From Pseudomonadota bacterium (GTDB taxonomy: Bacteria > Pseudomonadota > Alphaproteobacteria > RF32 > CAG-239): 64,000 nt of DNA. Positions 35,630 through 44,071 of this stretch are shown one piece after another; positions within the stretch are counted from its first letter, which is position 1, and each line of letters starts with the position of its first letter. The notes below the pieces were generated by a model. That model ran no database searches. It was not told the DNA's origin and saw nothing but the letters and a program-made list of their open reading frames with translations. The stretch lies in contig JAHALQ010000005.1 of the NCBI GenBank assembly GCA_018362935.1, positions 1 to 64,000 on the forward strand, in the 5' to 3' direction. The translations under genes and the position numbers were made by a program.

Positions 35630-36715
35630 ATGAAAGTAGATGTTTTTGATTTTGAGCTGCCCAAAGAATGTATAGCCTCACAGCCGGCGCACCCCAGAGA
35701 TACCTCCAAACTTCTTGACCTCTCGCAGGAAAACCGCATTGCCGACCGTCATTTTTATGATTTGCCCGATTTGCTTAATGAAGGCGACGTTTTGGTTTTT
35801 AACGATACCAAGGTCATCCCGGCCCGCCTGTACGGCGCACGCGGCGAAGCTTTGGTTGAGGTCACCCTTTACCACCCAGTCGACGGCATTAACTGGATGG
35901 CCTTTGTCAAAAACTCCAAACGCCTGAAACCTAACGACGTTATCAAATTTTATACCGATACGGTTTCTGCCGAAAAATCTGATTTTGCCGCCGTTGTTAT
36001 CGAAAAAACCGAAGAAGACGGCGTTATGATATCTTTTAACTGCACACCGGCCGAACTGGCGCACAAGCTTGAGCAGTTCGGCTTTATGCCGCTGCCTCCT
36101 TATATCAAGCGTGAACGCCCGCAGCCCAATTCTTTATGGCACCGCTTTAACGACGAGGAAAATTATCAGACTGTCTACGCCCGTCACGAAGGCGCCGTTG
36201 CCGCGCCGACCGCCGGACTGCATTTTACCGATGAAGTTTTGCAAAAACTGCGCGACAAAGGCGTTCAGGAAGTTTTCCTGACCCTGCATGTCGGCGCCGG
36301 AACTTTTCTTCCGGTCAAAACCGATGACACCAAAGACCATAAAATGCATGCCGAATACGGCGTTATCACACAGGACGCCGCCGATACCATAAATCAGGCG
36401 CGCAAAAACGGCAAGCGGATAATTGCCGTCGGCACAACCTCGCTTCGCCTGCTCGAAACGGCGGCCGACAATCAGGGCATTCTGCATCCCTATGCTGACG
36501 AAACCAACATTTTTATTACTCCCGGTTACAAATTTAAGATGATTGATATGCTTGTTACCAATTTTCACCTTCCTAAATCCACCCTATTCATGCTGGTTTG
36601 CGCCGTTGCCGGACTGGAGCGCATGCAGGAAGCCTACAAACATGCCATCCGTAACGGCTACCGTTTTTATTCCTACGGCGACAGCTCAATCCTTAAATGT
36701 GTAAACAAAATTTAA
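35630..36715 (+). CDS. queA: S-adenosylmethionine:tRNA ribosyltransferase-isomerase QueA
   Basis: 361 residues from the ATG at 35630, with AAAGGA 8 nt upstream and the family start MKVDVFDFELPKECIA. An in-frame TTG at 35525 would add a hydrophobic 35-residue extension that partly reads the tRNA repeat array; rejected. Motifs: PAHPRDTSKLL, VFNDTKVIPARL, the APTAGLHFTDE loop, HVGAGTFLPVK, VGTTSLRLLE, TNFHLPKSTL. Converts preQ1-tRNA to epoxyqueuosine-tRNA. Confidence 0.97.
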   Translation: MKVDVFDFELPKECIASQPAHPRDTSKLLDLSQENRIADRHFYDLPDLLNEGDVLVFNDTKVIPARLYGARGEALVEVTLYHPVDGINWMAFVKNSKRLKPNDVIKFYTDTVSAEKSDFAAVVIEKTEEDGVMISFNCTPAELAHKLEQFGFMPLPPYIKRERPQPNSLWHRFNDEENYQTVYARHEGAVAAPTAGLHFTDEVLQKLRDKGVQEVFLTLHVGAGTFLPVKTDDTKDHKMHAEYGVITQDAADTINQARKNGKRIIAVGTTSLRLLETAADNQGILHPYADETNIFITPGYKFKMIDMLVTNFHLPKSTLFMLVCAVAGLERMQEAYKHAIRNGYRFYSYGDSSILKCVNKI

Positions 36716-36771
36716 CTTTTCGGCCTTATAATCCTTTTTCAGTTATATGTTAAACCGAGGCTTTTGAATCA

Positions 36772-37944
36772 ATGCAAAAACTGGCGCTGGCAGAAAAAAT
36801 TTTTCCGCTGATTCTTCACATGCTGTTTCCGGCACTTTTGTTCGGCGGCTGCCTGCTCGGCTTTTATCTGGGTGCGCCGTTCTCCTCCCAAACCGTGTCG
36901 TCAATGCACGTTTTTTTCTATGTTTTCAGCTTTGCCGCCACAATTATTCTGTTGTATTTCAATCTGAACAAATCCCTCTTTTTTATATTCAGTATCGTCA
37001 TTGCCTACATCCTTGTTAACCTGCTCAAAAATTTGTATGGCGAAACTTTTGCCGATACCGCCGCTTATCAGAACCTGTCGGTATTTTTGCCGGCAAATCT
37101 GCTCTTTTTTTATTTTTGGCCGAATCATCGTTTCCTTTCCCGCGATACTGTCGCTCTTTTGCTCGGATTTTTTGCGGAATTTGCGTTAGCCGAGCATCTC
37201 AGCCGCTCGGGCATTTCTCTTGCCCTCATGACGGAATTTCCGGGCATCGGCCGTTTTAACCTGCTCTCATTTGTTCTTTTTTCGGTTTTGTTCGCCTGCA
37301 CCTTCGCCAATGCGGTCCGCTTGGGCGATATATGGAATTATAACGCTGTGTTTGCCGGGCTTTTTACCGGCTGCGGGCTGTACTATGCCGCCGCCGCTTC
37401 CGGCCTGACAATATTTTTTCTCGGCGCGATTGTCTGCCTGTTATATTCAATCTCGCAAAACATTTATATCGAAACCTACCGCGACCCGCTGACCGGATTA
37501 TACAGCCGCAATTCTTTTATCATCCATTCCAAAAATTTTCCGCTCAAATACAGCCTCGGCATTGTCAGCATAGACGACTATGACAAGCTTGCACAGAATT
37601 TCGGCAGACATACGCAGAACACTTTGATAAAACTTGTAACCCGCAAACTTCTCGAACTGGAAAAAGAAGAATCGATTTATCGTTACAGCCCGGATGAATT
37701 TGTTATAGTTTATAAAAACTTGGACAAGAACGAAACTTTTGCGCAAATTGAAGCCATTCGGCGTGCTGTTGCCTCTGCCCTGTTTGAATATTCTCCGCGC
37801 AAAAAAGCGCTTAAACTGACCATATCCGGCGCCGTTTCCGAGAAAAAACGCCAGGATTTAAATTCTTTTGAAGTATTGGTGCGTGCCCGCAAGGTATTGC
37901 AAAAAACCCGCAGTTTCAGCCACAATGTTACCTCCAAAGCCTAA
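36772..37944 (+). CDS. Membrane protein with degenerate GGDEF domain
   Basis: 390 residues. About eight TM helices fill residues 10-230, then DPLTGLYSRNSF opens a GGDEF domain. The signature is RYSPDEF (304-310) instead of RxGGDEF: both Gly are replaced by Ser-Pro. No RxxD inhibitory site is seen. Cyclic-di-GMP synthesis is therefore doubtful; a GTP or c-di-GMP sensing or structural role is more likely. The stop overlaps the convergent lgt by 4 nt. Confidence 0.85.
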   Translation: MQKLALAEKIFPLILHMLFPALLFGGCLLGFYLGAPFSSQTVSSMHVFFYVFSFAATIILLYFNLNKSLFFIFSIVIAYILVNLLKNLYGETFADTAAYQNLSVFLPANLLFFYFWPNHRFLSRDTVALLLGFFAEFALAEHLSRSGISLALMTEFPGIGRFNLLSFVLFSVLFACTFANAVRLGDIWNYNAVFAGLFTGCGLYYAAAASGLTIFFLGAIVCLLYSISQNIYIETYRDPLTGLYSRNSFIIHSKNFPLKYSLGIVSIDDYDKLAQNFGRHTQNTLIKLVTRKLLELEKEESIYRYSPDEFVIVYKNLDKNETFAQIEAIRRAVASALFEYSPRKKALKLTISGAVSEKKRQDLNSFEVLVRARKVLQKTRSFSHNVTSKA

Positions 37945-38744
37945 ACGGCAGGTTTTTTCAGCACTTTCCACACCACAAACAGGCCGATGATAATCAAAGG
38001 CACAGATAACATCTGCCCCATCGTGATGCTCCCGAAGAAATAGCCGAGCTGGGCATCCGGCTCGCGGAACTGCTCAAGGGCAATACGAAAACAACCGTAG
38101 CAAATGATAAACAAAGCCGATACCAAACCCCTCGCCTCGCGCACTCTCTTATATTGCCACAGCCAGTTCAGGATAATAAACATCAACAGCCCTTCAAAAA
38201 AAGCCTCATACAACTGCGAAGGATGGCGCGGCACATAGCCTCCCGAAGGAAATTTGACAGCCCAAGGCACGCTGGCCGCCCTGCCCCATAACTCGTCATT
38301 GGCAAAATTGGCCAAACGTCCCAGAAAAATGCCAATCGGCGCGTATAACACCACCAAATCGGTTAAACGCAAAAAACTGTAATTGATTTTGCGCGAATAC
38401 AGCCATGTCGCGGCAATAACGCCGGCCGCACCGCCGTGAAAAGACATTCCGCCTTTCCATATCTCCAACAAATGCCACGGTTCCAGCCACATCTCGCGGC
38501 CGCCGTAAAACACGGCATATCCCAGACGGCCGCCGATGACAATACCCAGCGTCAGATAAAACATAAAATCCTCAACCTGCGCTTTTTGCAAACCGAGTTT
38601 GTTCTTCTCGACATTGCGGTTTATCATCAGCCAGCCGAAAATGATTCCAATTAAATAGGCCATCGAATACCAGCGTATGGCTACTGGGCCGAGTGAAAAC
38701 ATAATCGGAGAAATATTCGGAAAATCCAGACCTGTCATTTGCAA
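37941..38744 (-). CDS. lgt: Phosphatidylglycerol:prolipoprotein diacylglyceryl transferase
   Basis: 267 residues, seven TM helices. Signature IFLGRLANFANDELWGRAAS (Arg and Asn of the active site), early SMAYLIGIIFGWLM, GGRLGYAVFYG, MSFHGGAAGV, HPSQLYEAFFEGLL. Attaches diacylglycerol to the lipobox Cys, the step needed for Pal and the other lipoproteins in this window. Confidence 0.97.
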   Translation of the reverse strand: MQMTGLDFPNISPIMFSLGPVAIRWYSMAYLIGIIFGWLMINRNVEKNKLGLQKAQVEDFMFYLTLGIVIGGRLGYAVFYGGREMWLEPWHLLEIWKGGMSFHGGAAGVIAATWLYSRKINYSFLRLTDLVVLYAPIGIFLGRLANFANDELWGRAASVPWAVKFPSGGYVPRHPSQLYEAFFEGLLMFIILNWLWQYKRVREARGLVSALFIICYGCFRIALEQFREPDAQLGYFFGSITMGQMLSVPLIIIGLFVVWKVLKKPAV

Positions 38745-38984
38745 CCTCGCATAAAAATAAATTTACTAACACTATATTAATAAAAAAAAATATATCCACA
38801 TCTAAAAAAAAGAAAAAAAATTTTTACCAGACAACGTATTGTTTTTCAACAAACTTATAAAATATAATTTATCCACATCTGTGAATTAAGTGGAAAACTC
38901 GACTCCGGCGGTTGAATTTACCGACTCGCCGAGGATATGCTGTTTCCAGAACCCGATTACAACTTTAATTTCGGAGTATGCGAA
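38745..38984. promoter_or_regulatory. AT-rich divergent intergenic region with DnaA-box-like and GANTC sites
   Basis: 240 bp between divergent lgt and the YbjN gene. TTATCCACA (38869-38877) is a perfect DnaA box and ATATCCACA (38792-38800) differs at one base; both sit in the direct repeat TATCCACATCT. Long A tracts lie between them. Two GACTC (GANTC, the CcrM site) occur between 38898 and 38930. May be a DnaA/CcrM-responsive promoter or a minor origin-like element. Confidence 0.4.
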
Positions 38985-39482
38985 ATGCTATTGGCGCAGA
39001 AATTAGCCCAAGAATCCAACCCTATCGACCTTGTCGAAAACATTTTCCTGTCCAAATCTTTCGAATTGGAACGCCGCAGCCTCAATGAAGTCGTGGTCGA
39101 AGTTCAGGGCAAATGGAGCAACATGCTGCTCTTTTTTGCCTGGGAAGCCAATATGCAGTGCCTTCATATTTCCTGTTTAATGGATATTGAAAACAAAATT
39201 GAAAACCGCAGCAAAATTTTTGAGCTTCTCGCCTTAATTAATGAAGAATTATGGGTCGGGCATTTTTCATACTGGACAGAACAAAACACGCCCGTTTTCA
39301 AACATTCGATTTTCATGCGCCAGGATGAAGATGCGTTTGAAAGTAAACTTTCCCAGATAATCGACATTGCCATCAACGAATGCGAACGCATGTATCCGGT
39401 CTTCAAGGTCGTTCTGACCAAAGGCATGGAACCGCGCCAGGCGCTTTATCCGATGATGATGGAAACCGCCGGGCAAGCCTGA
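38985..39482 (+). CDS. YbjN-domain protein (alphaproteobacterial type)
   Basis: 165 residues from ATG 38985, which has GGAG 8 nt upstream; ATG 38937 has GAGG only 2 nt away. Pattern NPIDLVENIFLSKSFELERRSLNEVVVEV, then LLFFAWEANMQCLHISCLMDI, LLALINEELWVGHFSYW and IDIAINECERMYPVFKVVL matches the conserved YbjN-like family of alphaproteobacteria. YbjN is a type III secretion chaperone-like fold; exact role unknown. Confidence 0.85.
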   Translation: MLLAQKLAQESNPIDLVENIFLSKSFELERRSLNEVVVEVQGKWSNMLLFFAWEANMQCLHISCLMDIENKIENRSKIFELLALINEELWVGHFSYWTEQNTPVFKHSIFMRQDEDAFESKLSQIIDIAINECERMYPVFKVVLTKGMEPRQALYPMMMETAGQA

Positions 39483-39496
39483 ATTTTCCCAAAAAC

Positions 39497-39530
39497 AAAA
39501 GCGTCTGTTCCCGAAAGAACAAACGCTTTC
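39497..39530. terminator. Bidirectional terminator
   Basis: AAAAGCGT and TGTTC pair with GAACA and ACGCTTTC around a CCGAAA loop with one mismatch; it ends both the YbjN gene and the ACP operon. Confidence 0.75.
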
Positions 39531-39542
39531 ATCAACAATAAG

Positions 39543-39785
39543 TCAGTTAACCTTCAGCTTCGCGCAGACGAGATCTGTCAGATCCTGTACGGTATTCACT
39601 TCGTCGGCGCTTTCCCCCAGAGCAATGTCATAAAGGTTTTCGCATTCCAGCATCAGCTCAAAGATATCAATGCTGTCAAGTCCAAGCGCATTTCGCAAGT
39701 TGTCTTCCAAATTAACCGTTGAAATTCCTTCCGCTTTCGCCTTCACCAACGCGCTGATTTTTTCGCGCACTTCCTGTTTATCCAT
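39543..39785 (-). CDS. Acyl carrier protein-like protein 1
   Basis: 80 residues. Phosphopantetheine site GLDSID with Ser38. Helix I (EVREKISALVKAKA) and helix II (IDIFELMLECENLYDIAL) fit the ACP fold, but it differs clearly from AcpP at 42735. It lies 12 bp after a second orphan ACP. No ketosynthase, acyl-ligase or thioesterase gene is adjacent, so the acyl substrate is unknown. Candidates are a lipid, lipopeptide or polyene tail. Confidence 0.85.
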   Translation of the reverse strand: MDKQEVREKISALVKAKAEGISTVNLEDNLRNALGLDSIDIFELMLECENLYDIALGESADEVNTVQDLTDLVCAKLKVN

Positions 39786-39797
39786 AAGCCTTGTCGT

Positions 39798-40037
39798 TTA
39801 GTTAAGTCCCTGAATAAAGTCGACTAAATCGCCGACCTTTCTGATTTTTAACTCTTCGCCGTTGAAACAGATGCCGAACTCTTTTTCGCAACGCATGGCT
39901 ATTGCCGTCATGTCCAGACTGTCAAGTCCCAGCGTGTCCTTAAAGTCATCTTCCTCGCTAAGGCAAACCACATCTGCCCGAAAAGCTGCCCTGCGGATAA
40001 TCAGAACCAACTTTTCTACAATTTCTTTTCGCTCCAT
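39798..40037 (-). CDS. Acyl carrier protein-like protein 2
   Basis: 79 residues. Phosphopantetheine site GLDSLD with Ser40, followed by MTAIAMRCEKEFGICFNGEELKIRKVGDLVDFI, the normal helix II-III pattern. Two Cys, one in helix II, are unusual. No Shine-Dalgarno sequence precedes the ATG (GTCTAAAACCGATAAACT). Operon with ACP 1 and the small basic protein at 40055. Confidence 0.85.
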   Translation of the reverse strand: MERKEIVEKLVLIIRRAAFRADVVCLSEEDDFKDTLGLDSLDMTAIAMRCEKEFGICFNGEELKIRKVGDLVDFIQGLN

Positions 40038-40054
40038 AGTTTATCGGTTTTAGA

Positions 40055-40240
40055 CTATTTTCCTCTTTTTCCGCGGCGCTGCGGCTGTCTTTTAAGCTGC
40101 CGCACCTTACGGCTGCGATACACTTTTTCGCGGCGTGCTGCCAAATCCCGGCGGTAAATCTCCGGCGGTGTCATGACGATGCGCATGCCCATGTAGCCGA
40201 AAAGCTCCATAAGATACGCCATTTTCTTGAAGAAATACAT
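40055..40240 (-). CDS. Small basic protein upstream of the ACP pair
   Basis: 61 residues. N-terminal hydrophobic/aromatic segment (MYFFKKMAYLMELFGYMGMRIVM), then a strongly basic tail (RRDLAARREKVYRSRKVRQLK ending QRRGKRGK). No family recognised. It could sit on the membrane surface and hold acidic ACPs through its basic tail, which is speculation from charge and adjacency. No Shine-Dalgarno. Could be non-coding by chance, but frame, spacing (17 bp to ACP 2) and composition favour a gene. Confidence 0.55.
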   Translation of the reverse strand: MYFFKKMAYLMELFGYMGMRIVMTPPEIYRRDLAARREKVYRSRKVRQLKRQPQRRGKRGK

Positions 40241-40348
40241 AGCTGTTTTGTTTAAGGTTAAACGTATGTGGATTATATCTATATCTAAAAAATTATTTGG
40301 TATAGATATATCATTACAAAAGATTCATGTTGAAAACAAGAATTAAAT

Positions 40349-41302
40349 TCAGCGGCGGCGCTTTTTCTTCCAGCGGCTGACATTTTCATTATGCTCATCA
40401 AGCGACAGGGCAAAATTATGGCCGCCGTCGCCGTTGGCCACAAAATACAAATAGCCGCTTTCTTCCGGATTCGCCGCAGCTTTGAGCGAATCAAGCCCCG
40501 GATTGCATATCGGCTTTGGCGGCAGTCCGTAGTATTTGTAAGTATTATAAGGGCTGTCGACTTCAAGGTCTTTGCGCGTCAAAGCTCTTTCCAAGTCCGT
40601 TTTTCCCTTCGTCAGCGCATAAATCACCGTCGGGTCGGTTTGCAGCCGCATTCCTTTGCGCAGCCGATTCACAAAAACCGACGCTACCAAACCGCGCTCT
40701 TCGGCAATGCCGGTTTCTTTTTCGATAATCGACGCCAGAACCAAAAGCTCAGTGCTGTTTTTTACCGGCACGCCCGCGGCGCGTTTCTGCCAGGCTTCCT
40801 GCAATGCCTTTTGCATAGCTTTCTGCGCCTGGAGGATAATGCTGTCTTTACTGTCACCGTGGACGAAACTGTATGTTTCAGGCAGCAGCTCGCCCTCGCC
40901 GGGCCTCAGCGTGATTTCGCCGCGCAAATTGTCATCCGCCGCGATAACATCCAGTATCTGCCTTGTTGTCAAGCCTTCCGGCAGCGTGATTTTGCGGTAC
41001 ATTACCTCGCCGCGCGCCATTTTGTTAATCGCTTCAAACATCGATATATGCGGCGCAAATTCATATTCGCCCGCTTTCAGGCGCGTATCCAGCTGATAAT
41101 ACCGCGCAACAAGCCGGAAAAGCCACGGTTTGTCAATAACGCCTGCTCCATTAAGCCGATAGGCAATATTTCCGACAGAAGAACCTTTCTGAACAACCAT
41201 CTGCACAGGTTCAGCCAGCGCTCCGGGTTCATATATCCAGTATTTGACTTTGGCAACAATAATCACCCCAATCAGAAGCAATAAAAAAATAAGTTTTTTC
41301 AT
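40349..41302 (-). CDS. mltG: Endolytic murein transglycosylase MltG
   Basis: 317 residues. N-terminal TM anchor, LysM-like region (VVQKGSSVGNIAYRLNGAGVI), and the YceG core with catalytic Glu in LASIIEKETG; also RKGMRLQTDPTVIYAL, SPYNTYKYYGLPPKPICNPG and YFVANGDGGHNFA. Cuts nascent glycan strands. Follows fabF, the usual alphaproteobacterial order acpP-fabF-mltG. The C-terminus ends in a Lys/Arg run. Confidence 0.95.
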   Translation of the reverse strand: MKKLIFLLLLIGVIIVAKVKYWIYEPGALAEPVQMVVQKGSSVGNIAYRLNGAGVIDKPWLFRLVARYYQLDTRLKAGEYEFAPHISMFEAINKMARGEVMYRKITLPEGLTTRQILDVIAADDNLRGEITLRPGEGELLPETYSFVHGDSKDSIILQAQKAMQKALQEAWQKRAAGVPVKNSTELLVLASIIEKETGIAEERGLVASVFVNRLRKGMRLQTDPTVIYALTKGKTDLERALTRKDLEVDSPYNTYKYYGLPPKPICNPGLDSLKAAANPEESGYLYFVANGDGGHNFALSLDEHNENVSRWKKKRRR

Positions 41303-41369
41303 ATTGTCACCCGTCCATACAGAGAACTCCCTTCAGATGCTTAAAGCCCTGAAGGGAGTCCGGTTGAAA

Positions 41370-42641
41370 TTATATTTTTTTAAACACAACGGAAGAGTTG
41401 GTTCCGCCGAAACCAAAGGAATTCGACATCGCGGCTTTGATTTCGCGTTTTTTAGCTTGAAGCGGCACCAAATCAAAATCGGCCAGTTCTTCCTCCGGAT
41501 TATCCAAATTCAGAGTCGGCGGACAAGTCTGCGTCTGCAAAGCCATAATCGAATAAACGGCTTCAACCGCGCCGGCAGCGCCGAGCAAATGTCCGACCGC
41601 CGATTTGGTCGAAGACATTGAAACATTCTTAATGCCCTCATCGCCGAACAGCCGTTTGACAGCCATCGCCTCGCCGACGTCGCCGGCCGGCGTAGATGTG
41701 CCGTGCGCGTTAATATATTGAATATCTGACAGCTCGACGCCGTTCTCCCGGGCATGGTCTGCCGCCATTTTCATCGCGCGGTACGCGCCGTCGCCTGAAG
41801 GCGCCGTAATATGATAAGCATCGCCGCTCATGCCGTAGCCGACAACTTCGGCATAAATCTTGGCACCGCGTTTTTTGGCATGTTCATATTCTTCCAATAC
41901 CAGAGCGCCGGCACCTTCGCCCATGACAAAACCGCTGCGCGCCTTGTCCCACGGCCGCGAAGCTTTTTCCGGAGCATCGTTAAAATCGGAAGTAACCGCT
42001 TTCATGCGGGCAAAACCGGACAATCCCAAAACATTAACGGCCGATTCCGCGCCGCCGGCAACCATCAAATCGGCATCGCCGCGCGCAATCATCGCCGCTG
42101 CGTCGCCGATGGCGTGCGTTCCGGTTGAACAGGCCGTCACACAGGCATGATTCGGTCCTTTAAGACCGTATTTAATAGAAAGATTACCGGAAATAAGGTT
42201 GATTAAACAAGACGGAATAAAGAATGGCGAAATCCGTTTCATGCCGCTCTCGTTGAAAGAAACAGAATTGTCGTAAATTGTCTGAAGCCCCCCGATGCCG
42301 GACCCCATCATCACGCCGGCGCGGTATTTTTCCTCTTCGCTGACGTTTTCCGGATTCCATCCGGCGTCTTCAAGAGCGTCTCCGCCGGCAGCCAGACCGT
42401 ACAAAATGAATTTGTCATTTTTTTTCTGATCTTTTGGCGGCAAAACGGTATCAGGATTAAACTCGTGTTCGCCTTCGCCCCACGGCACCTGTCCGGCGAT
42501 TGTGACCGGAATGTCCTTCAAGTCGATGTTCTCGATTTTTCTGATTCCGGATTTCCCCTCCAAAAGACACTTCCAGTTATATTCAACGCCCCGTCCCAAA
42601 GGAGAAACGATGCCCATACCGGTGACAACAACTCTTCTCAT
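41370..42641 (-). CDS. fabF: Beta-ketoacyl-ACP synthase II
   Basis: 423 residues. Catalytic Cys171 in TACSTGTHAIGDAA, His in INAHGTSTPAGD, His in KSAVGHLLGAAGA, and the terminal NSFGFGGTNSSVVF loop. Elongates fatty acids, including C16:1 to C18:1. AGAGGAAA ribosome site. Downstream of acpP by ~90 bp. fabD and fabG are not upstream; the ABC transporter operon is. Confidence 0.98.
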   Translation of the reverse strand: MRRVVVTGMGIVSPLGRGVEYNWKCLLEGKSGIRKIENIDLKDIPVTIAGQVPWGEGEHEFNPDTVLPPKDQKKNDKFILYGLAAGGDALEDAGWNPENVSEEEKYRAGVMMGSGIGGLQTIYDNSVSFNESGMKRISPFFIPSCLINLISGNLSIKYGLKGPNHACVTACSTGTHAIGDAAAMIARGDADLMVAGGAESAVNVLGLSGFARMKAVTSDFNDAPEKASRPWDKARSGFVMGEGAGALVLEEYEHAKKRGAKIYAEVVGYGMSGDAYHITAPSGDGAYRAMKMAADHARENGVELSDIQYINAHGTSTPAGDVGEAMAVKRLFGDEGIKNVSMSSTKSAVGHLLGAAGAVEAVYSIMALQTQTCPPTLNLDNPEEELADFDLVPLQAKKREIKAAMSNSFGFGGTNSSVVFKKI

Positions 42642-42734
42642 GCAAGTTTCCTCTGCTTGTTAGTATCCACATAACAATGAAACTCGCTTATAGAGTATGA
42701 GCGAGTTTCACAATATTTCCAAAGTCATACAGAC

Positions 42735-42968
42735 TTAAGCATTCTTAGAAAGATAATCGATAGCATCTTTAACAGTGAGAATTTTCTCAGCAGCTTCATC
42801 AGGAATTTCGCAGCCGAATTCTTCCTCGAAAGCCATAACCAACTCTACTGTATCCAAGCTATCAGCGCCCAAATCGTCGATAAAACTAGCGTTTTCAGTA
42901 ACTTTAGATTCTTCTACGCCAAGATGCTCTGCAACGATTTTCTTAACGCGGTTTGCTGTATCAGTCAT
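42735..42968 (-). CDS. acpP: Acyl carrier protein of fatty acid synthesis
   Basis: 77 residues, canonical: pantetheine site GADSLDTVELVMAFEEEFG with Ser37, acidic helices, ending DAIDYLSKNA. GAGG ribosome site. It is the housekeeping ACP, in contrast to the two divergent ACPs at 39543-40037. Confidence 0.98.
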   Translation of the reverse strand: MTDTANRVKKIVAEHLGVEESKVTENASFIDDLGADSLDTVELVMAFEEEFGCEIPDEAAEKILTVKDAIDYLSKNA

Positions 42969-43150
42969 ATGATAAACCTCAAAAAAATTAAAACAATTAA
43001 TCGGATCAGTCCGACCCGTGATTGATTTGTTAGCATAATTTTATCCTGTTTGACAAGCATTATTTTAAAAAAACGCACACAAACCCCAAATAAATCTTGC
43101 TTTAAGGCGCAAAAAACATATACTTTAAGGCTGATTGAAAGGTGGATAAA

Positions 43151-44071
43151 ATGACTAACATAATTGAAGTTAAGCAGCTTACCAAAAAATTCAAGCTCAA
43201 AAAAAACAACGGCGGCCTGAAATCGCTTTTTTATCCGGAATACAAGAACATAACCGCTGTCGACAAAATATCGTTCAACATCAAAAAAGGTGAGCGTGTC
43301 GCCTTTATCGGCCCCAACGGCGCCGGAAAATCCACCACCATCAAAATGCTTTCGTCCATTCTTCATCCGACTTCGGGAACCGCTCTCGTCAAAGGGCTGG
43401 TACCATGGGAAAACCGTCAGAAAATAGCCTACGACATCGGCACTGTTTTCGGCCAGCGTTCGCAGCTTTGGTATAATCTGCCGGTACAGGACAGTTTTGC
43501 CCTCATGGGAAAAATATACAACATGGACGAAATTGCATTCAAACGCCGTCTGTCCAAGCTGGTAAACCTTTTTGAAATACGCGATTTGCTCACGCATCCG
43601 ACCCGGTCGCTTTCGCTGGGACAGCGCATGCGCTGCGAAATCGTCGCCTCGCTGCTGCACAAGCCTCAGATTCTGTTTCTGGATGAACCCACCATCGGGC
43701 TTGACGTCACCGCCAAAGAAATTATCCGCAGCCTGATAAAAAGGCAGGCGCTGGAAGAAGAAACCACTTTGCTGCTCACATCGCACGACACCGATGACAT
43801 GGAAAAAGTCTGCGAACGCGTTATCATCATCAACAAGGGAAAAATCATATTTGATGATTCGCTGACGCGGCTCAAACAATCCTACCTCAGCAGGAAATAT
43901 ATCGAAATAACCACCGACTCCGGCGATAAAATCAAAGAAGTGGTCAACACCCGCGAAACTCCCGTCAAACAGGCTTTGGACGAGATTGTCAAAAAGTACC
44001 ACGTCACCGACATGACGGTTGAAAATCCGCCGATGGAAGAAATAATCAAGGAGATTTACAAGCGTGACTAA
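43151..44071 (+). CDS. ABC-2 type exporter, ATP-binding protein
   Basis: 306 residues from ATG 43151 (GGTGG site just upstream; GTG 43142 is alternative). Walker A GPNGAGKST, signature LSLGQRMRCE, Walker B ILFLDEPTIGLD, H-loop TSHD. Includes the KSLFYPEYKNITAVDKISF segment typical of the branch paired with DUF990-type permeases. Start of a three-gene operon; the first permease overlaps by 8 nt. Substrate unknown. Confidence 0.93.
   Translation: MTNIIEVKQLTKKFKLKKNNGGLKSLFYPEYKNITAVDKISFNIKKGERVAFIGPNGAGKSTTIKMLSSILHPTSGTALVKGLVPWENRQKIAYDIGTVFGQRSQLWYNLPVQDSFALMGKIYNMDEIAFKRRLSKLVNLFEIRDLLTHPTRSLSLGQRMRCEIVASLLHKPQILFLDEPTIGLDVTAKEIIRSLIKRQALEEETTLLLTSHDTDDMEKVCERVIIINKGKIIFDDSLTRLKQSYLSRKYIEITTDSGDKIKEVVNTRETPVKQALDEIVKKYHVTDMTVENPPMEEIIKEIYKRD

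Noticed and set aside
38745..38984. Chromosomal origin oriC
   Set aside because: Only two DnaA-like boxes and no usual origin neighbours; kept only as a regulatory candidate.
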